A stretch of 64,000 nt of DNA from Pandoraea captiosa (GCF_902459775.1 NZ_CABPSQ010000003.1:434001-498000), one strand, 5' to 3'. Positions 1 through 8,689 are shown, counted from the stretch's first letter. Made by a program: numbers and translations. Notes: generated from the letters alone by a model not told the origin.

Positions 1-322
1 AGCTCACCGTGAGCAATGCGAGTTGCACCAGCATCAGACGACGTCGCTCCCATTGGTCACCCAGTGGCACGAGAAACAGCAGCGCCAGCGCGCAACCCAC
101 CTGTGTGGCCGTAATGACGCCGCCGGCCGCGCCCTGCGAGATGCCGAAGTCGTTGGCGAGGGCGTCGAGCAACGGCTGGGCGTAGTACACGTTCGCGACG
201 CTCAGGCCCGCTGCGCACGCGAAGATCGACACGAGACTGCGCGGCATGCGACGAGAAGCGCCGGGCGAAATCGTCGCCTCCGTCGATAGGCATGCGGCGT
301 TCGTGGAGGGATTCGAGGACAT
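1..322 (-). CDS. MFS transporter, N-terminal part only (cut by window edge)
   Basis: Reads from an ATG at 322 off the left edge, so only about 107 N-terminal residues are visible. After a polar N-terminus of about 30 residues comes a first membrane segment containing GLSVANVYYAQPLLDALA, then a second helix ending in LVPLGDQWERRRLML. That is the loop-2/3 signature (G-D-x-x-x-R-R) of major facilitator transporters. The VANVYYAQPLL motif resembles DHA1-type drug or sugar exporters. It is divergently transcribed from the HxlR regulator at 449, with operator-like repeats between them, so it is the probable target of that regulator. Substrate cannot be told. Family is confident; the start is the only ATG that precedes the first helix. 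Confidence 0.8.
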   Translation of the reverse strand, partial: MSSNPSTNAACLSTEATISPGASRRMPRSLVSIFACAAGLSVANVYYAQPLLDALANDFGISQGAAGGVITATQVGCALALLFLVPLGDQWERRRLMLVQLALLTVS

Positions 323-351
323 AGCGGCTCCCGGGGCGGATCGGTGCCCCA

Positions 352-398
352 AACCAGTTTCAAATAAAGACTGGTTGGATCATAGCCAAACCAGTCTT
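352..398. promoter_or_regulatory. three half-site operator between MFS and HxlR genes
   Basis: AACCAGT at 352-358, its inverse ACTGGTT at 370-376 and AACCAGTC at 389-396 form two overlapping inverted repeats in an AT-richer divergent spacer. Such repeats suit a dimeric winged-helix regulator, and the adjacent HxlR protein is the likely ligand. Seen directly; the binding partner is inferred. Confidence 0.6.
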
Positions 399-448
399 AA
401 AATGAAACTTAATTTTTGCCGATGTCCTTTCCGGGAAGACGAACACTC

Positions 449-919
449 ATGACCGAGACCCGCCCCGAGATCCGCGCCGTTATGCCCACGTCCCCCTTCG
501 ACACGTGCCCCGTGGCTCGCACCGTCGACGTGATTGGCGACCGTTGGAGCCTGCTCATCGTGCGCGACGCCTTCGACGGCGTGCGCCGCTTCGGCGATTT
601 CCTGCGAAGTCTGGGGGTCGCCCGCAGCATGCTCACGACACGCCTGCGCGCACTGGTGGAGGCGGGCATTCTGTCGGTGCAGCCCGCGTCGGACGGCACG
701 TCGTATCAGGAATACGTGCTCACGCCGAAGGGCCGCGAACTCTTCACGCTGATCGTGGCGCTGCGCCAGTGGGGAGAGAAATACCGGTTCGGCGAACAGG
801 AGCGGCACTCGACGCTGATCGACACACGCACCGGCGAGCCACTGGCCGAGTTGCAGCCGAGGTCCGCCAGCGGGCAACCCGTCGCACCGGAACAGACGCA
901 GGTCGTCCGCCCACGCTAG
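449..919 (+). CDS. HxlR-family winged-helix transcriptional regulator
   Basis: 156 aa from the ATG at 449. GGGAAG at 433-438 lies 10 bases upstream and favours this start over the upstream TTG at 416 or ATG at 422. The core has the HxlR pattern: a Cys in the N-terminal segment (FDTCPVARTVDVIGDRWSLLI), then RRFGDFLRSLGVARSMLTTRL as the recognition helix, and a wing near SYQEYVLTPKGREL. HxlR/DUF24 proteins are small dimeric regulators that often sense reactive electrophiles or redox change through that N-terminal Cys. It faces a divergent MFS exporter across three half-site repeats, which suggests local control of the exporter. The C-terminal 30 residues are Gln/Pro rich and probably unstructured. 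Inducer unknown. Confidence 0.88.
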   Translation: MTETRPEIRAVMPTSPFDTCPVARTVDVIGDRWSLLIVRDAFDGVRRFGDFLRSLGVARSMLTTRLRALVEAGILSVQPASDGTSYQEYVLTPKGRELFTLIVALRQWGEKYRFGEQERHSTLIDTRTGEPLAELQPRSASGQPVAPEQTQVVRPR

Positions 920-1046
920 CGCCCGGTCACGGATCAGGCGGTGGCAGATGACGACGGAACGGGGCCGAGCGTCGCGGAATGCGGCGCGACGCCGTCGCCC
1001 GGGACGGGACCGACGTCGTTGCCGGGGCGCCCGCGCGGGCGTCGGC

Positions 1047-1076
1047 TTGCCAGTGGAGGGCGTTCCGGTAGATAAT
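1047..1076 (+). promoter_or_regulatory. candidate sigma70 promoter upstream of trmB
   Basis: TTGCCA at 1047-1052 and GATAAT at 1071-1076 are 18 bases apart, close to consensus. A transcript would start near 1083, giving a leader of about 130 nt before trmB that contains two hairpins. Judged by eye only. Confidence 0.45.
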
Positions 1077-1185
1077 CGAGCCCGTTCCCGCTGCCGCAGC
1101 GCGGGACTTTTCCATTGAAAATCATCGTGTTGGGCGCTGACTCCGGCTTACCGCCGACGCTGCCGCCCGCCGCAGCATTCCTCGA

Positions 1186-1210
1186 CAAGCCGTCGTCCAG
1201 ACGGCTTTTT
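1186..1210 (+). terminator. terminator-like hairpin just before trmB
   Basis: AAGCCGTC (1186-1193), a short loop, then GACGGCTT followed by a T run ends seven bases before the trmB ATG at 1217. It has the form of an intrinsic terminator. No gene on the plus strand ends here (HxlR stopped at 919), so it may be a leader attenuator or the end of a small RNA. The 919-1217 gap otherwise holds a smaller CCCGC/GCGGG hairpin near 1085-1107 and no convincing gene. Confidence 0.55.
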
Positions 1211-1216
1211 GTTTCC

Positions 1217-2014
1217 ATGACGAACCACGGACATCCGCCGGCTGACGACGCGCAACCGGCTCACGACGACGACGATATCGGTACGTCGCCCACTCATGCC
1301 GAAGGCGGCGACGATGCGTACGTCGGCCCCGACGGCGTGGCGCACCCGCGCCGCATTCGCAGTTTCGTGCGTCGCGCGGGGCGCAGCTCGGAAGCGCAAA
1401 AGCGCGCCTTCGACGAACTCGGCCCGAAGTTCGTGCTGCCATACGCGCCCGAGACGCTCGACTGGCCGGCGGCTTTCGGGCGTGCCGACGCGCCGCGCAT
1501 CCTCGAGATCGGCTTCGGCATGGGCGACGGCACGGCGCACATCGCCAAGTTGCGTCCGAACGACGATTTCCTCGGCGTGGAAGTCCACGAGCCGGGCGTG
1601 GGCGCGCTGCTCAAGCTCATCGGCACGACCCCGCTCGCGAACGTGCGCATCATCCAGCACGACGCAGTGGAAGTCGTCGAGCACATGCTGCCCGAAGGTT
1701 CGCTCGACGGTGTGCACGTGTTCTTCCCCGATCCGTGGCACAAGAAGCGCCATCACAAGCGACGTTTGCTGCAGCCGCCGTTCGTGGCGCTGCTCGCGTC
1801 GCGTTTGAAGCCGGGCGGCTATCTGCACTGTGCGACGGACTGGCAGGAGTACGCCGAGCAGATGCTCGAAGTGCTCGGTGGCGAAGCCTCGCTGGAGAAC
1901 ACGGCGGCCGATTACGCCCCGCGTCCGGACTATCGCCCCGTGACGAAATTCGAAAACCGCGGCTTGCGCCTCGGTCATGGCGTGTGGGATCTGGTGTTCC
2001 GCAAACGCGGGTGA
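1217..2014 (+). CDS. trmB: tRNA (guanine-N7-)-methyltransferase
   Basis: 265 aa. TrmB uses S-adenosylmethionine to make m7G46 in the variable loop of tRNAs. The N-terminal 45 residues are acidic and low in complexity. Then come a VRRAGR segment, a GPKFVLPY motif, and the Rossmann SAM-binding loop ([16 protein letters not shown]). The family signature [16 protein letters not shown], with its Asp-Pro-Trp catalytic region, and TKFENRG near the C-terminus complete the match. The ATG at 1217 is chosen. A TTG at 1115 would add 34 residues encoded across a terminator-like hairpin, which is unlikely. It converges on uppP across a shared hairpin terminator. Confidence 0.95.
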   Translation: MTNHGHPPADDAQPAHDDDDIGTSPTHAEGGDDAYVGPDGVAHPRRIRSFVRRAGRSSEAQKRAFDELGPKFVLPYAPETLDWPAAFGRADAPRILEIGFGMGDGTAHIAKLRPNDDFLGVEVHEPGVGALLKLIGTTPLANVRIIQHDAVEVVEHMLPEGSLDGVHVFFPDPWHKKRHHKRRLLQPPFVALLASRLKPGGYLHCATDWQEYAEQMLEVLGGEASLENTAADYAPRPDYRPVTKFENRGLRLGHGVWDLVFRKRG

Positions 2015-2090
2015 GCGGCACCTGAGGGACGAAAGCGTGACGCAAGCGCGACGCAAGCGCGACGGTTGCACGCCGTCGCTGCGCAAAGAC

Positions 2091-2115
2091 AAAGGGCACC
2101 CTGCGGTGCCCTTTT
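2091..2115. terminator. bidirectional terminator between trmB and uppP
   Basis: AAAGGGCACC, loop CTGC, GGTGCCCTTTT: a perfect 10-bp stem with A and T tracts on both sides, placed between the converging ends of trmB and uppP. It can serve both. Confidence 0.9.
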
Positions 2116-2147
2116 GTCATACGGCGTCCGGATAACGGACGACGAAC

Positions 2148-3002
2148 TCAATCCGCCCAGACGACCAGCCCGCTGTACGCCGACGCCAGCACGATCAGAC
2201 CGAACACGATCCGGTACCAGGCGAACGCCGTGAAATCGTGCGACGCGATGTAACGCAACAGCCACCGCACGCAGATGAAGGCGCTGATGAACGCGAAGAT
2301 AAAGCCGATGCCGAACAGGCCGAAGTCTTCGACGGCCAGCATCGAGCGCGACTTGTAGAGTTCGTAGATCGTCGCGCCGAACAGAATCGGAATCGCGAGG
2401 AAGAACGAAAACTCGGTGGCTACGCGACGCTCCAGTCCGAACATCATGCCGCCAATGATCGTCGCCCCCGAGCGCGACGTACCGGGCACCAGCGCGAGGC
2501 ATTGCGCGAAGCCGACCTTCAGTGCGTCGAGTGCGCTCAGGTCGTCGAGCGAGGTGACGCGCGGCAAGTTGCCCGCTGCCGCATTGCGGCGATTGTGACG
2601 CTCCACGATCAGAATGATCACACCGCCGACGATGAACGCCGTCGCTACAACCAGCGGGTTGAACAGCACCGCCTTGATGTGCTTGCCGAACAGCAACCCG
2701 AGCACGATGGCGGGCAGGCACGCGATGATGACATTCACCGCAAAGCGCCGCGCTTTGCTACTGCTTTTGCTGCTGCTAACCAATCCCAGTACGACCTGCG
2801 CGATCTTCGCGCGAAACTCCCAGCACACGGCCAGAATGGCGCCGAACTGAATCACGATGTCGAAGATCTTGCCCTTCTCGTCGTTGAAGTTCAGCAGACT
2901 GCCCACGAGAATCAGGTGTCCCGTCGAGGAGATCGGCAGAAACTCGGTCAGACCTTCGACGACACCGAGAATGACGGCTTTGAGCGCCAGCAACAAGTCC
3001 AT
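2148..3002 (-). CDS. uppP: undecaprenyl-diphosphatase UppP (BacA family)
   Basis: 284 aa, normal family length. This integral membrane phosphatase recycles undecaprenyl pyrophosphate to the monophosphate carrier used for peptidoglycan and glycan export, and raises bacitracin tolerance. Visible signatures are the Glu-rich motif [16 protein letters not shown] (E16 and E20, residues 15-30) and the phosphate-binding PGTSRSG (173-179). About eight hydrophobic segments surround them. A serine-rich loop SSSKSSSK (76-83) sits in a cytoplasmic or periplasmic turn. An AGGA ribosome site lies about nine bases before the ATG. The next minus-strand gene ends about 100 bases upstream. Confidence 0.95.
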   Translation of the reverse strand: MDLLLALKAVILGVVEGLTEFLPISSTGHLILVGSLLNFNDEKGKIFDIVIQFGAILAVCWEFRAKIAQVVLGLVSSSKSSSKARRFAVNVIIACLPAIVLGLLFGKHIKAVLFNPLVVATAFIVGGVIILIVERHNRRNAAAGNLPRVTSLDDLSALDALKVGFAQCLALVPGTSRSGATIIGGMMFGLERRVATEFSFFLAIPILFGATIYELYKSRSMLAVEDFGLFGIGFIFAFISAFICVRWLLRYIASHDFTAFAWYRIVFGLIVLASAYSGLVVWAD

Positions 3003-3101
3003 GCAATGCGTTCCTGAAGAGGTTGAGTAATCGGAATTAGGGAATCGAGCGGATGACCGACGGTGGCGGCGAAGGCACGCCCGGGCGCGAGCCGCGTGAA
3101 C

Positions 3102-3743
3102 TCATCGGGTGTCGAACTTCACGTTCACCCCATGCGCCAACACGGTAATCGCGCCGGGCTGGCGTATCGCGCCGCCGATATTGAGCTGCTCCGGCTTGAA
3201 CGTGTAGATCGGCGCGCCTTGCAACAACTGCGTCGCGATCAGCGCACCGGCCGCATTCAACTGACGCGACCAGCGCTCGGGGAGTCCGTCGATGGTAAAG
3301 GTTTCGACCTCGGGGTCTCTCAGCACCACCGACAACGTCGCCGGGTCGTAAGCAAGTGCGCTGTCTATTGCGAGCGTGCCGGTGAGCGGCGCACCGCCGA
3401 GCGGGTGCGTCACCGTGGCGTCCACCGCCACCGCCAGACGGTTGCGATCGGGCAACAGCGTGAGGCGCGGGTGCGAGAGGTTGACGTCGAGCACCGCCAG
3501 CACACGGCGATCGAACGGAAACTTGCGCTCCAGCGCGCGCTGCAACTGACTCTCGGAAAACGTGTAGTCGTTACCGAACGGCAGCCCCGCGCAAGCGGCA
3601 AGTCCTGCCGCGACGGCCGCGGCGCCCGTCATCGTCAGCCAGCGGCGACGCGACACGCGACCGACGCGTGTTGACGGCGTTTGCGTTGCAAGCCCGTCGG
3701 TCTGCTGACGACAACCTGGATGGGAATAGGGGTTACCCGGCAT
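3102..3743 (-). CDS. DUF1439 lipoprotein with Tat-like signal
   Basis: 213 aa from ATG 3743. The signal region has a twin-arginine-like SRRRWLT (31-37), a hydrophobic Ala/Gly stretch, and a lipobox LAAC with the lipidated Cys at residue 51. The mature part matches DUF1439 (YceB-like) proteins: TFSESQLQRALERKFPFDR, then beta-rich repeats and a C-terminal GAPIYTF segment, a lipid-binding-like tubular fold in known relatives. Function unknown; likely periplasmic and membrane anchored. The n-region before SRRR is unusually long, so a GTG start at residue 30 is possible. It sits between uppP and a YkgJ-like gene on the same strand. Confidence 0.8.
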   Translation of the reverse strand: MPGNPYSHPGCRQQTDGLATQTPSTRVGRVSRRRWLTMTGAAAVAAGLAACAGLPFGNDYTFSESQLQRALERKFPFDRRVLAVLDVNLSHPRLTLLPDRNRLAVAVDATVTHPLGGAPLTGTLAIDSALAYDPATLSVVLRDPEVETFTIDGLPERWSRQLNAAGALIATQLLQGAPIYTFKPEQLNIGGAIRQPGAITVLAHGVNVKFDTR

Positions 3744-3811
3744 GAGACGTTCCGCTTCAGGGCGCCAGACGCCCGACACGCGCGACTATAGCACTCGCCT
3801 GCGACACGACC

Positions 3812-4090
3812 CTACGTCTGCCTAATCAAGACTGGGACCGGCGCGGTCATCGCTTCCAGTGTCGATAACCACGCAATCGCCTGCGCGCGATCGTCACCGC
3901 ACATCTCGCGCGAAGGCTGCAACGAACCGCATACGGCCGGGCGCAGCGGGCTGCCGAAGATCCGGCAGCGGTCGTCGTCGTCGAGCTGCACGCAGCGGGT
4001 ATTCGCCGGCTTGCCGTTCGGCATGCCGGGAATGGGCGTCGAGATGGAGGGCGCGATGCAACAGGCCGCGCAATGAGGTCGGCAATTCAT
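3812..4090 (-). CDS. YkgJ-family cysteine-cluster protein
   Basis: 92 aa. The N-terminus carries CRPHCAACC (residues 3-11), and further cysteines follow at TRCVQL, DRCRIFG and AVCGS. This is the pattern of the YkgJ/UPF0153 family, proposed to bind a zinc or iron-sulfur centre. The typical RPxxC segment is present as LRPAVC. Such proteins are small and cytoplasmic, with no settled function. The ATG at 4088-4090 directly precedes the cysteine cluster; no strong ribosome site is visible, so the start is less certain than the family call. Confidence 0.82.
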   Translation of the reverse strand: MNCRPHCAACCIAPSISTPIPGMPNGKPANTRCVQLDDDDRCRIFGSPLRPAVCGSLQPSREMCGDDRAQAIAWLSTLEAMTAPVPVLIRQT

Positions 4091-4233
4091 GGACGTGACT
4101 GGGAAGACGCTGGCCCGCCGGAGTTGGGCGTATGGCGCCGGCCGCTCGGGACGACACCCTGTCGGGCTGCGCATTTTACCGCGGGTGTTGCTTTGGACGT
4201 CCGAAGCGATGCGGACGTCCCGACAGCGCAAAC

Positions 4234-5016
4234 TTACCAGGGCAGATCGCCCTTGAGGTCGAAGAAGCCGCCCGTGACCGGTCCGCGCTCGCCGAGCGCG
4301 AGCATCACCACGCTGCGCGTGCCTTCCGCCAGCCCCTGACGGCCGCGCTTGCCGTTCGCGTCGACGGCCAGATCGGCGGGTGCGCCTGGATCGACCGAAT
4401 TCACCGTGATCGACGTGTCGCGCAGCGTCTGCGACAGTTGCACCGTCAGCATGTTCAGCGCGGCCTTCGACGCGTTGAAACCGATCTGCCGAAACGCGGC
4501 GTGCTCCCACGCCGGGTCGTTGTTGTGGGTCAGCGACCCCAGACCGCTCGACACGTTCACGATTCGCGCAGCCTCTGCACGCGCCAGCCACGGCAACATC
4601 GCCTGCGTCACGCGCAAGGTGCCGAAGAAGTTGGTCTGAAACACACGCTCCACGGCTTCGATGGAGGCCTTCTCCGGCGTGTCGTCGCGCGGATCGGTGA
4701 CACCGGCGTTGTTCACCAGCACGTCCAGTCTCGCGTGATAGCGGCCGATGCGATACGCCGCGGCGTGCAACGTTTCCGGGCGCAGCAGGTCGATGACGAG
4801 CGTCTCCGCCTGAAAACCCGCTTTGCGCAACGGTGCGACGACCTCGTCGCCCTTCGCTTCCTCGCGCGCGCCCACGAGCACCGTCATGCCCGCCTCGGCC
4901 AGCTCGCGCGCCACTTCCAGTCCGATTCCCCGGGTCGCGCCGGTCACCAGCGCCACTTTTCCCACATGGCGTTCGGCATCGTCGCGCACCGCACTCTCGA
5001 TAGCGTCCCGTTTCAT
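4234..5016 (-). CDS. SDR-family oxidoreductase, catalytic Tyr replaced by Phe
   Basis: 260 aa from ATG 5016. This is a classical short-chain dehydrogenase fold: cofactor loop TGATRGIG (25-32), NNAG (102-105), active-site serine region NVSSGLG (154-160), and the [10 protein letters not shown] segment (179-188). The usual YxxxK is FNASK here: F180 occupies the place of the catalytic tyrosine, K184 is kept. That should cripple normal oxidoreductase chemistry unless another residue substitutes. The C-terminal [12 protein letters not shown] is typical of plant-menthone-reductase-like and bacterial SDRs. It is divergent from the TetR gene at 5115 with a 98-base spacer, so it is probably controlled by it. 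Substrate unknown. Confidence 0.88.
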   Translation of the reverse strand: MKRDAIESAVRDDAERHVGKVALVTGATRGIGLEVARELAEAGMTVLVGAREEAKGDEVVAPLRKAGFQAETLVIDLLRPETLHAAAYRIGRYHARLDVLVNNAGVTDPRDDTPEKASIEAVERVFQTNFFGTLRVTQAMLPWLARAEAARIVNVSSGLGSLTHNNDPAWEHAAFRQIGFNASKAALNMLTVQLSQTLRDTSITVNSVDPGAPADLAVDANGKRGRQGLAEGTRSVVMLALGERGPVTGGFFDLKGDLPW

Positions 5017-5114
5017 CACTGCTCCCGTCGTATTGCCTGTTGTTCTGCGCCCGACCGCACGCAAATTTGTTAGCATCGAGTTTATGAAGAATCCTTCAGA
5101 TTTTCTATTCGCAT

Positions 5115-5810
5115 ATGAAACCCGCCGCCCGATCCCCCGCAACGCCCCGTAAATCGCCGCAGCAGGCGCGCTCGCGCGTGACGATCGACGCCATTTTCGA
5201 AGCCGCGCTTCAGGTTTTGCTGCTCGACGGCGGGCGCCAGTTGACGACGACCCGTGTCGCCGAACGTGCCGGCGTGTCCGTCGGCACGCTCTATCAGTAC
5301 TTTCAGAACAAGCAGGTGCTGCTGTATGCGGTGCTGGAGCGTCACATCGACCGGATCGTCGAGACGGTGGAGCAAACGTGTCTGGCCGCGCATGGCGAGT
5401 CGCTGGAAGTCATGGCGCGCGAGTTGGCGAGGGCTTATGTCGGCGCAAAGATGCGCGACATCGAGGAAGCGCAGGCGCTGTATCGGCTCTCGGAGGATCT
5501 GGACGGACGAGAGGTGTTCGCCAGCGCGTCGTCGCGCATGCATGCGGCCGTCCTCGCCATGCTGCGCACGGCGCACAACGCGCGCTTCGACGATCCCGAG
5601 ACGGTGGCCTTCGTCTTCCTGAATTCGATGTCGGGGCCGATCAAGGCCATTCTCGAGAACCGCGCGCCCTCCGGCGTCTGCCACGAGACACTCTCCGGGC
5701 AGATTGCCGACCAGATGGCGACGATGTGCGGGGCCTATCTGCAATGCGTCGCGCAGGGCGGCACGGACGTTTCTCCCGCCGTGGCGCCGCCTGCCGAAAA
5801 GGCGGCCTGA
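5115..5810 (+). CDS. TetR-family transcriptional regulator
   Basis: 231 aa. The N-terminal helix-turn-helix is clear: ARSRVTIDAIFEAALQVLL, then TTTRVAERAGVSVGTLYQYF and KQVLLYAVLERH (about residues 20-75). The rest is the variable all-helical ligand domain; its middle part resembles the common AefR-like C-terminal region. It is divergent from the SDR gene, the usual arrangement for autoregulation plus control of the neighbour. The spacer (5017-5114) is AT-richer, but I could not define one clear palindrome. Ligand unknown. Confidence 0.9.
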   Translation: MKPAARSPATPRKSPQQARSRVTIDAIFEAALQVLLLDGGRQLTTTRVAERAGVSVGTLYQYFQNKQVLLYAVLERHIDRIVETVEQTCLAAHGESLEVMARELARAYVGAKMRDIEEAQALYRLSEDLDGREVFASASSRMHAAVLAMLRTAHNARFDDPETVAFVFLNSMSGPIKAILENRAPSGVCHETLSGQIADQMATMCGAYLQCVAQGGTDVSPAVAPPAEKAA

Positions 5811-5890
5811 GCCGAACCGGTCAGCGCGCCGCGATCGTGCCGATTTGCGGCAAAAGTTCACGCATCATGATGGCTGCCGCCCGGAACTGG

Positions 5891-5896
5891 TAAAAT
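5891..5896 (+). promoter_or_regulatory. candidate -10 box for the PIMT-like/rhodanese/tolC operon
   Basis: TAAAAT about 40 bases upstream of the first operon ATG (5935). The matching -35 region (near 5868) is poor, so this is only a weak promoter call. Confidence 0.35.
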
Positions 5897-5934
5897 GCCG
5901 GGTTGTGTTTGCCTACTACCCACGAGTAATCGAA

Positions 5935-6603
5935 ATGAATTACGAACAGGCCCGCTTTAACATGATCGAGCAGCAGATCCGTCCCTGGGACGTGCTCGAT
6001 CAGGACGTGCTCAAGCTGCTCGAAGTCGTCAAGCGCGAAGATTTCGTGCCGGCGGCACTGCGCGATATCGCGTTCACGGACGTGGAACTGCCGCTCTCGG
6101 GCGCTGCCATCGCCAACAAGAGCCAGCACATGATGTTCCCGCGCGTCGAAGCGCGCATTCTGCAAGCGCTCGCGCCGAAGAAGAACGAGAATGTGCTCGA
6201 AATCGGCACGGGCTCGGGCTACATGGCCGCACTGCTCGCCTATAACGCGCACCACGTCACCACCGTCGAATTCGACGCCAACCTCGCGCAGACCGCTCAG
6301 CAAACGCTGCGCGCGAACGGCGTGACGAACGTGGAAGTCGTGAACGCCGACGGCGCCCAGGGCTGGAGCGCGGCCGCGCCGTACGACGTGATCGCCATTT
6401 CGGGCGGTCTGGCCGAACTGCCGCAAGCGTTCCTGAATCAACTGAAGGTCGGTGGCCGTCTGGCCGCATTCGTGGGCGGCAGCCCGGTCATGGAAGCCGT
6501 GCTCATTACGCGCGTGTCCGAGACCGAGTACCGTCGCGAAAATCTGTTCGAGACGCAAGTGGCCTATCTGGTCGCGCCGCAACCGTCGAGCTTCAAGTTC
6601 TGA
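5935..6603 (+). CDS. protein-L-isoaspartate O-methyltransferase-like protein
   Basis: 222 aa from ATG 5935. It has the PIMT fold order: MNYEQARFNMIEQQIRPW, REDFVPAALRDIAF, then the SAM site VLEIGTGSGYMAALLA and VEVVNADGAQGW. The canonical PIMT substrate/catalytic stretch (QTISQPYIVA type) is instead NKSQHMMFPRVEA, so this belongs to a divergent subgroup whose repair activity should not be assumed. In related betaproteobacteria it precedes a rhodanese and a TolC-family gene, as here (149 and 9 base gaps), which suggests a role linked to an export system rather than protein repair. SAM binding is likely; the substrate is open. Confidence 0.85.
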   Translation: MNYEQARFNMIEQQIRPWDVLDQDVLKLLEVVKREDFVPAALRDIAFTDVELPLSGAAIANKSQHMMFPRVEARILQALAPKKNENVLEIGTGSGYMAALLAYNAHHVTTVEFDANLAQTAQQTLRANGVTNVEVVNADGAQGWSAAAPYDVIAISGGLAELPQAFLNQLKVGGRLAAFVGGSPVMEAVLITRVSETEYRRENLFETQVAYLVAPQPSSFKF

Positions 6604-6752
6604 GCCCGGCGACCGGGACGAGATTCGGTTCGTTCGCGAGCCGCGCCGGTCCCGGACGCCGTGAGCGGACCGGTCCCGCGCCTGTTTGTTTGGGGACGAA
6701 CAGGCGGCAAGACGAGGACCGGACGCCATCGATTCGACACACGTAGAACATC

Positions 6753-7076
6753 ATGCAAAACATTACACCGGCGCAATTGGCCCAGTGGCTCGCGGATGGG
6801 GAACGCAGCCAACCCACGCTCCTCGACGTGCGTGAGGATTGGGAAGTCCAGACCTGCCACATCGCCCAGAGCAAGAACGTGCCGCTCGGCGACGTGCCTG
6901 CCCGTCTGACCGAACTCGACGCCGACGCGCCCATCGTGTGCATCTGCCATCACGGCATGCGCAGCGCCCGCGCCGCAATGTTTCTGGAACAACAAGGCTT
7001 TACCCAGCTGTTCAATCTGGACGGCGGAATCGATGCCTGGGCTCGCCAGGTCGATCCGTCGATGCCGACTTACTGA
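6753..7076 (+). CDS. single-domain rhodanese-like sulfurtransferase
   Basis: 107 aa, one rhodanese domain. The signatures are LLDVREDWEV (23-32) and the active loop CHHGMR (65-70), whose first Cys accepts sulfane sulfur in this family. NLDGGIDAWA closes the domain. It lacks a signal peptide and so is cytoplasmic. It is the middle gene of the PIMT-like/rhodanese/TolC operon, ending nine bases before tolC. Its sulfur donor and acceptor cannot be inferred. Confidence 0.93.
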   Translation: MQNITPAQLAQWLADGERSQPTLLDVREDWEVQTCHIAQSKNVPLGDVPARLTELDADAPIVCICHHGMRSARAAMFLEQQGFTQLFNLDGGIDAWARQVDPSMPTY

Positions 7077-7085
7077 GTCAGGGCC

Positions 7086-8618
7086 ATGCGCCCCCCGAGG
7101 TTTGCCGCGCGGCTGCGCGCGGCCAGGCGTGCGCCTGCTCTGCGCACCGGCCGCGCGAGCGCCTTCGTCACCGCGACGGCGTTCTCCGCCTTTCTGGCCC
7201 TCATGGGTCACGCCGCCTGTGCCGGCGCGACCGATCTCCTCCAGCTCTACAGCGAAGCGCAGAATCGCGACGCGCTGATCGCCAGCGCCCGTTCGGCCTA
7301 TCTCGCGAACATCGAAGCGCTACCGCAGGCGCGCGCCGCCCTTCTGCCGCAGGTCACCGCGCGCTGGGGCGCCATCAATACGCACTACGGTTCCGGCAAC
7401 GTCTCGAATACGTTCGGCAGCAGCGGCTACAGCCTCGCGCTCACACAGCCCATCTTCCATTGGGACAGCTGGCAGTCGTACCAGCAGGGAAAGCTGACGG
7501 TCGCCAGCGCCGAGGCCGCGTTTGCGCAGGCGCAGCAGGACCTGATCCTGCGTGTGGCGACCGCCTACTTCGACGTGCTCGCCGCGCAGGACGATCTCGC
7601 GCTCGCCGGTACGCACAAGCAGGCCATCGCCGAACAACTGGCGTCCGCCAAACGCAACTTCGAGGTCGGCAACGCCACCATCGTCGACTCGAACGAAGCG
7701 CAGGCAAGCTTCGATCAGGCCACTGCCCAGGAAATTGCCGCGCAGAACACGCTCGATGTGCGGCGCGCCGCATTTGCGCGCATCGTCGGTCATCCGATCG
7801 GCTCGCTCGCGACGCTGCGTGCCGGCTCGACGTTGCCCTCACCCGAGCCGAACAACGTCGCGGACTGGGTCGCGCAGGCCGAGCAATCCAACTACGGCGT
7901 GCAGTTGCAAACGCTCGCGCTGGAGACCGCGCGGCGTGAAACGTCAAAGGCCAAGTCGGGTTACATGCCGTCGGTCGATCTGGTTGCCGCCGGGGCGCAC
8001 TCGAATGTCGGCAACGCCAACAGCCTGCTGACGTCCGCCGTGTCCAGTCCGTCGAGTCAGGGCACCGGCCCCAGCTCCGCGGGTCAGATCGGCATTCAGA
8101 TCAGCATTCCGATTTTCTCGGGCGGCTCGGTGCAAAGCAAGATGCGCCAGACGCTCGCGCTCGAAGACAAGGCGCAGAGCGATCTGGACGATGCGAAGCG
8201 ACTCGCCGTGCTGGGAGCGCGCACATCCTACCTTGGCGTGTCCAGCGGGCTGGCCCAGGTCAAAGCGCTGGAAGCTGCCGAGCAATCGGCACAATCGTCG
8301 GTGGCGTCGAACAAGCTCGGCTATCAGGTCGGTGTTCGCATCAATGCCGACGTGCTCAACGCCGAGGACAAACTCTTCACCACGCGACGCGATCTCGCCA
8401 AGGCGCGTTACAGCACGCTGCTCTCGAGCCTTCAGCTAAAGGCCAGCGCCGCCACGCTCGTCGATACGGACCTGCAACTGCTCAACGCGCTGCTCACCGA
8501 GAATCCGGATGCCTCCGCCGCCATGGCGGGCGCTCGCGACACGGTACCGGCCAACGCCGGCGCCGGGCTGCCGGCGCGCGGTGTCCGCCCGGGCACGACG
8601 GCGCCGCTTCGTCGGTGA
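7086..8618 (+). CDS. tolC: TolC-family outer membrane channel
   Basis: 510 aa. After an Arg-rich n-region, a hydrophobic stretch ends around AACAGA, a plausible type I signal peptide of about 47 residues. The mature part has the duplicated TolC plan: LLQLYSEAQNRDALIASAR, PQVTARWG, ALTQPIFHWD in repeat one; SIPIFSGGSVQSKMRQTLAL and YQVGVRINADVLNAEDKLF in repeat two. TolC trimers form the outer-membrane/periplasmic duct for RND, ABC and MFS exporters and type I secretion. No partner pump is next door, so it may serve several systems. The C-terminal tail of about 45 residues is low complexity. A strong terminator follows. Confidence 0.92.
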   Translation: MRPPRFAARLRAARRAPALRTGRASAFVTATAFSAFLALMGHAACAGATDLLQLYSEAQNRDALIASARSAYLANIEALPQARAALLPQVTARWGAINTHYGSGNVSNTFGSSGYSLALTQPIFHWDSWQSYQQGKLTVASAEAAFAQAQQDLILRVATAYFDVLAAQDDLALAGTHKQAIAEQLASAKRNFEVGNATIVDSNEAQASFDQATAQEIAAQNTLDVRRAAFARIVGHPIGSLATLRAGSTLPSPEPNNVADWVAQAEQSNYGVQLQTLALETARRETSKAKSGYMPSVDLVAAGAHSNVGNANSLLTSAVSSPSSQGTGPSSAGQIGIQISIPIFSGGSVQSKMRQTLALEDKAQSDLDDAKRLAVLGARTSYLGVSSGLAQVKALEAAEQSAQSSVASNKLGYQVGVRINADVLNAEDKLFTTRRDLAKARYSTLLSSLQLKASAATLVDTDLQLLNALLTENPDASAAMAGARDTVPANAGAGLPARGVRPGTTAPLRR

Positions 8619-8689
8619 CGGGTAGCGGCATTCGCTGACGGAAACGGAAGCCCATCGCCTTCGCACCTGCTCACCGCGCACCAAAGCAA

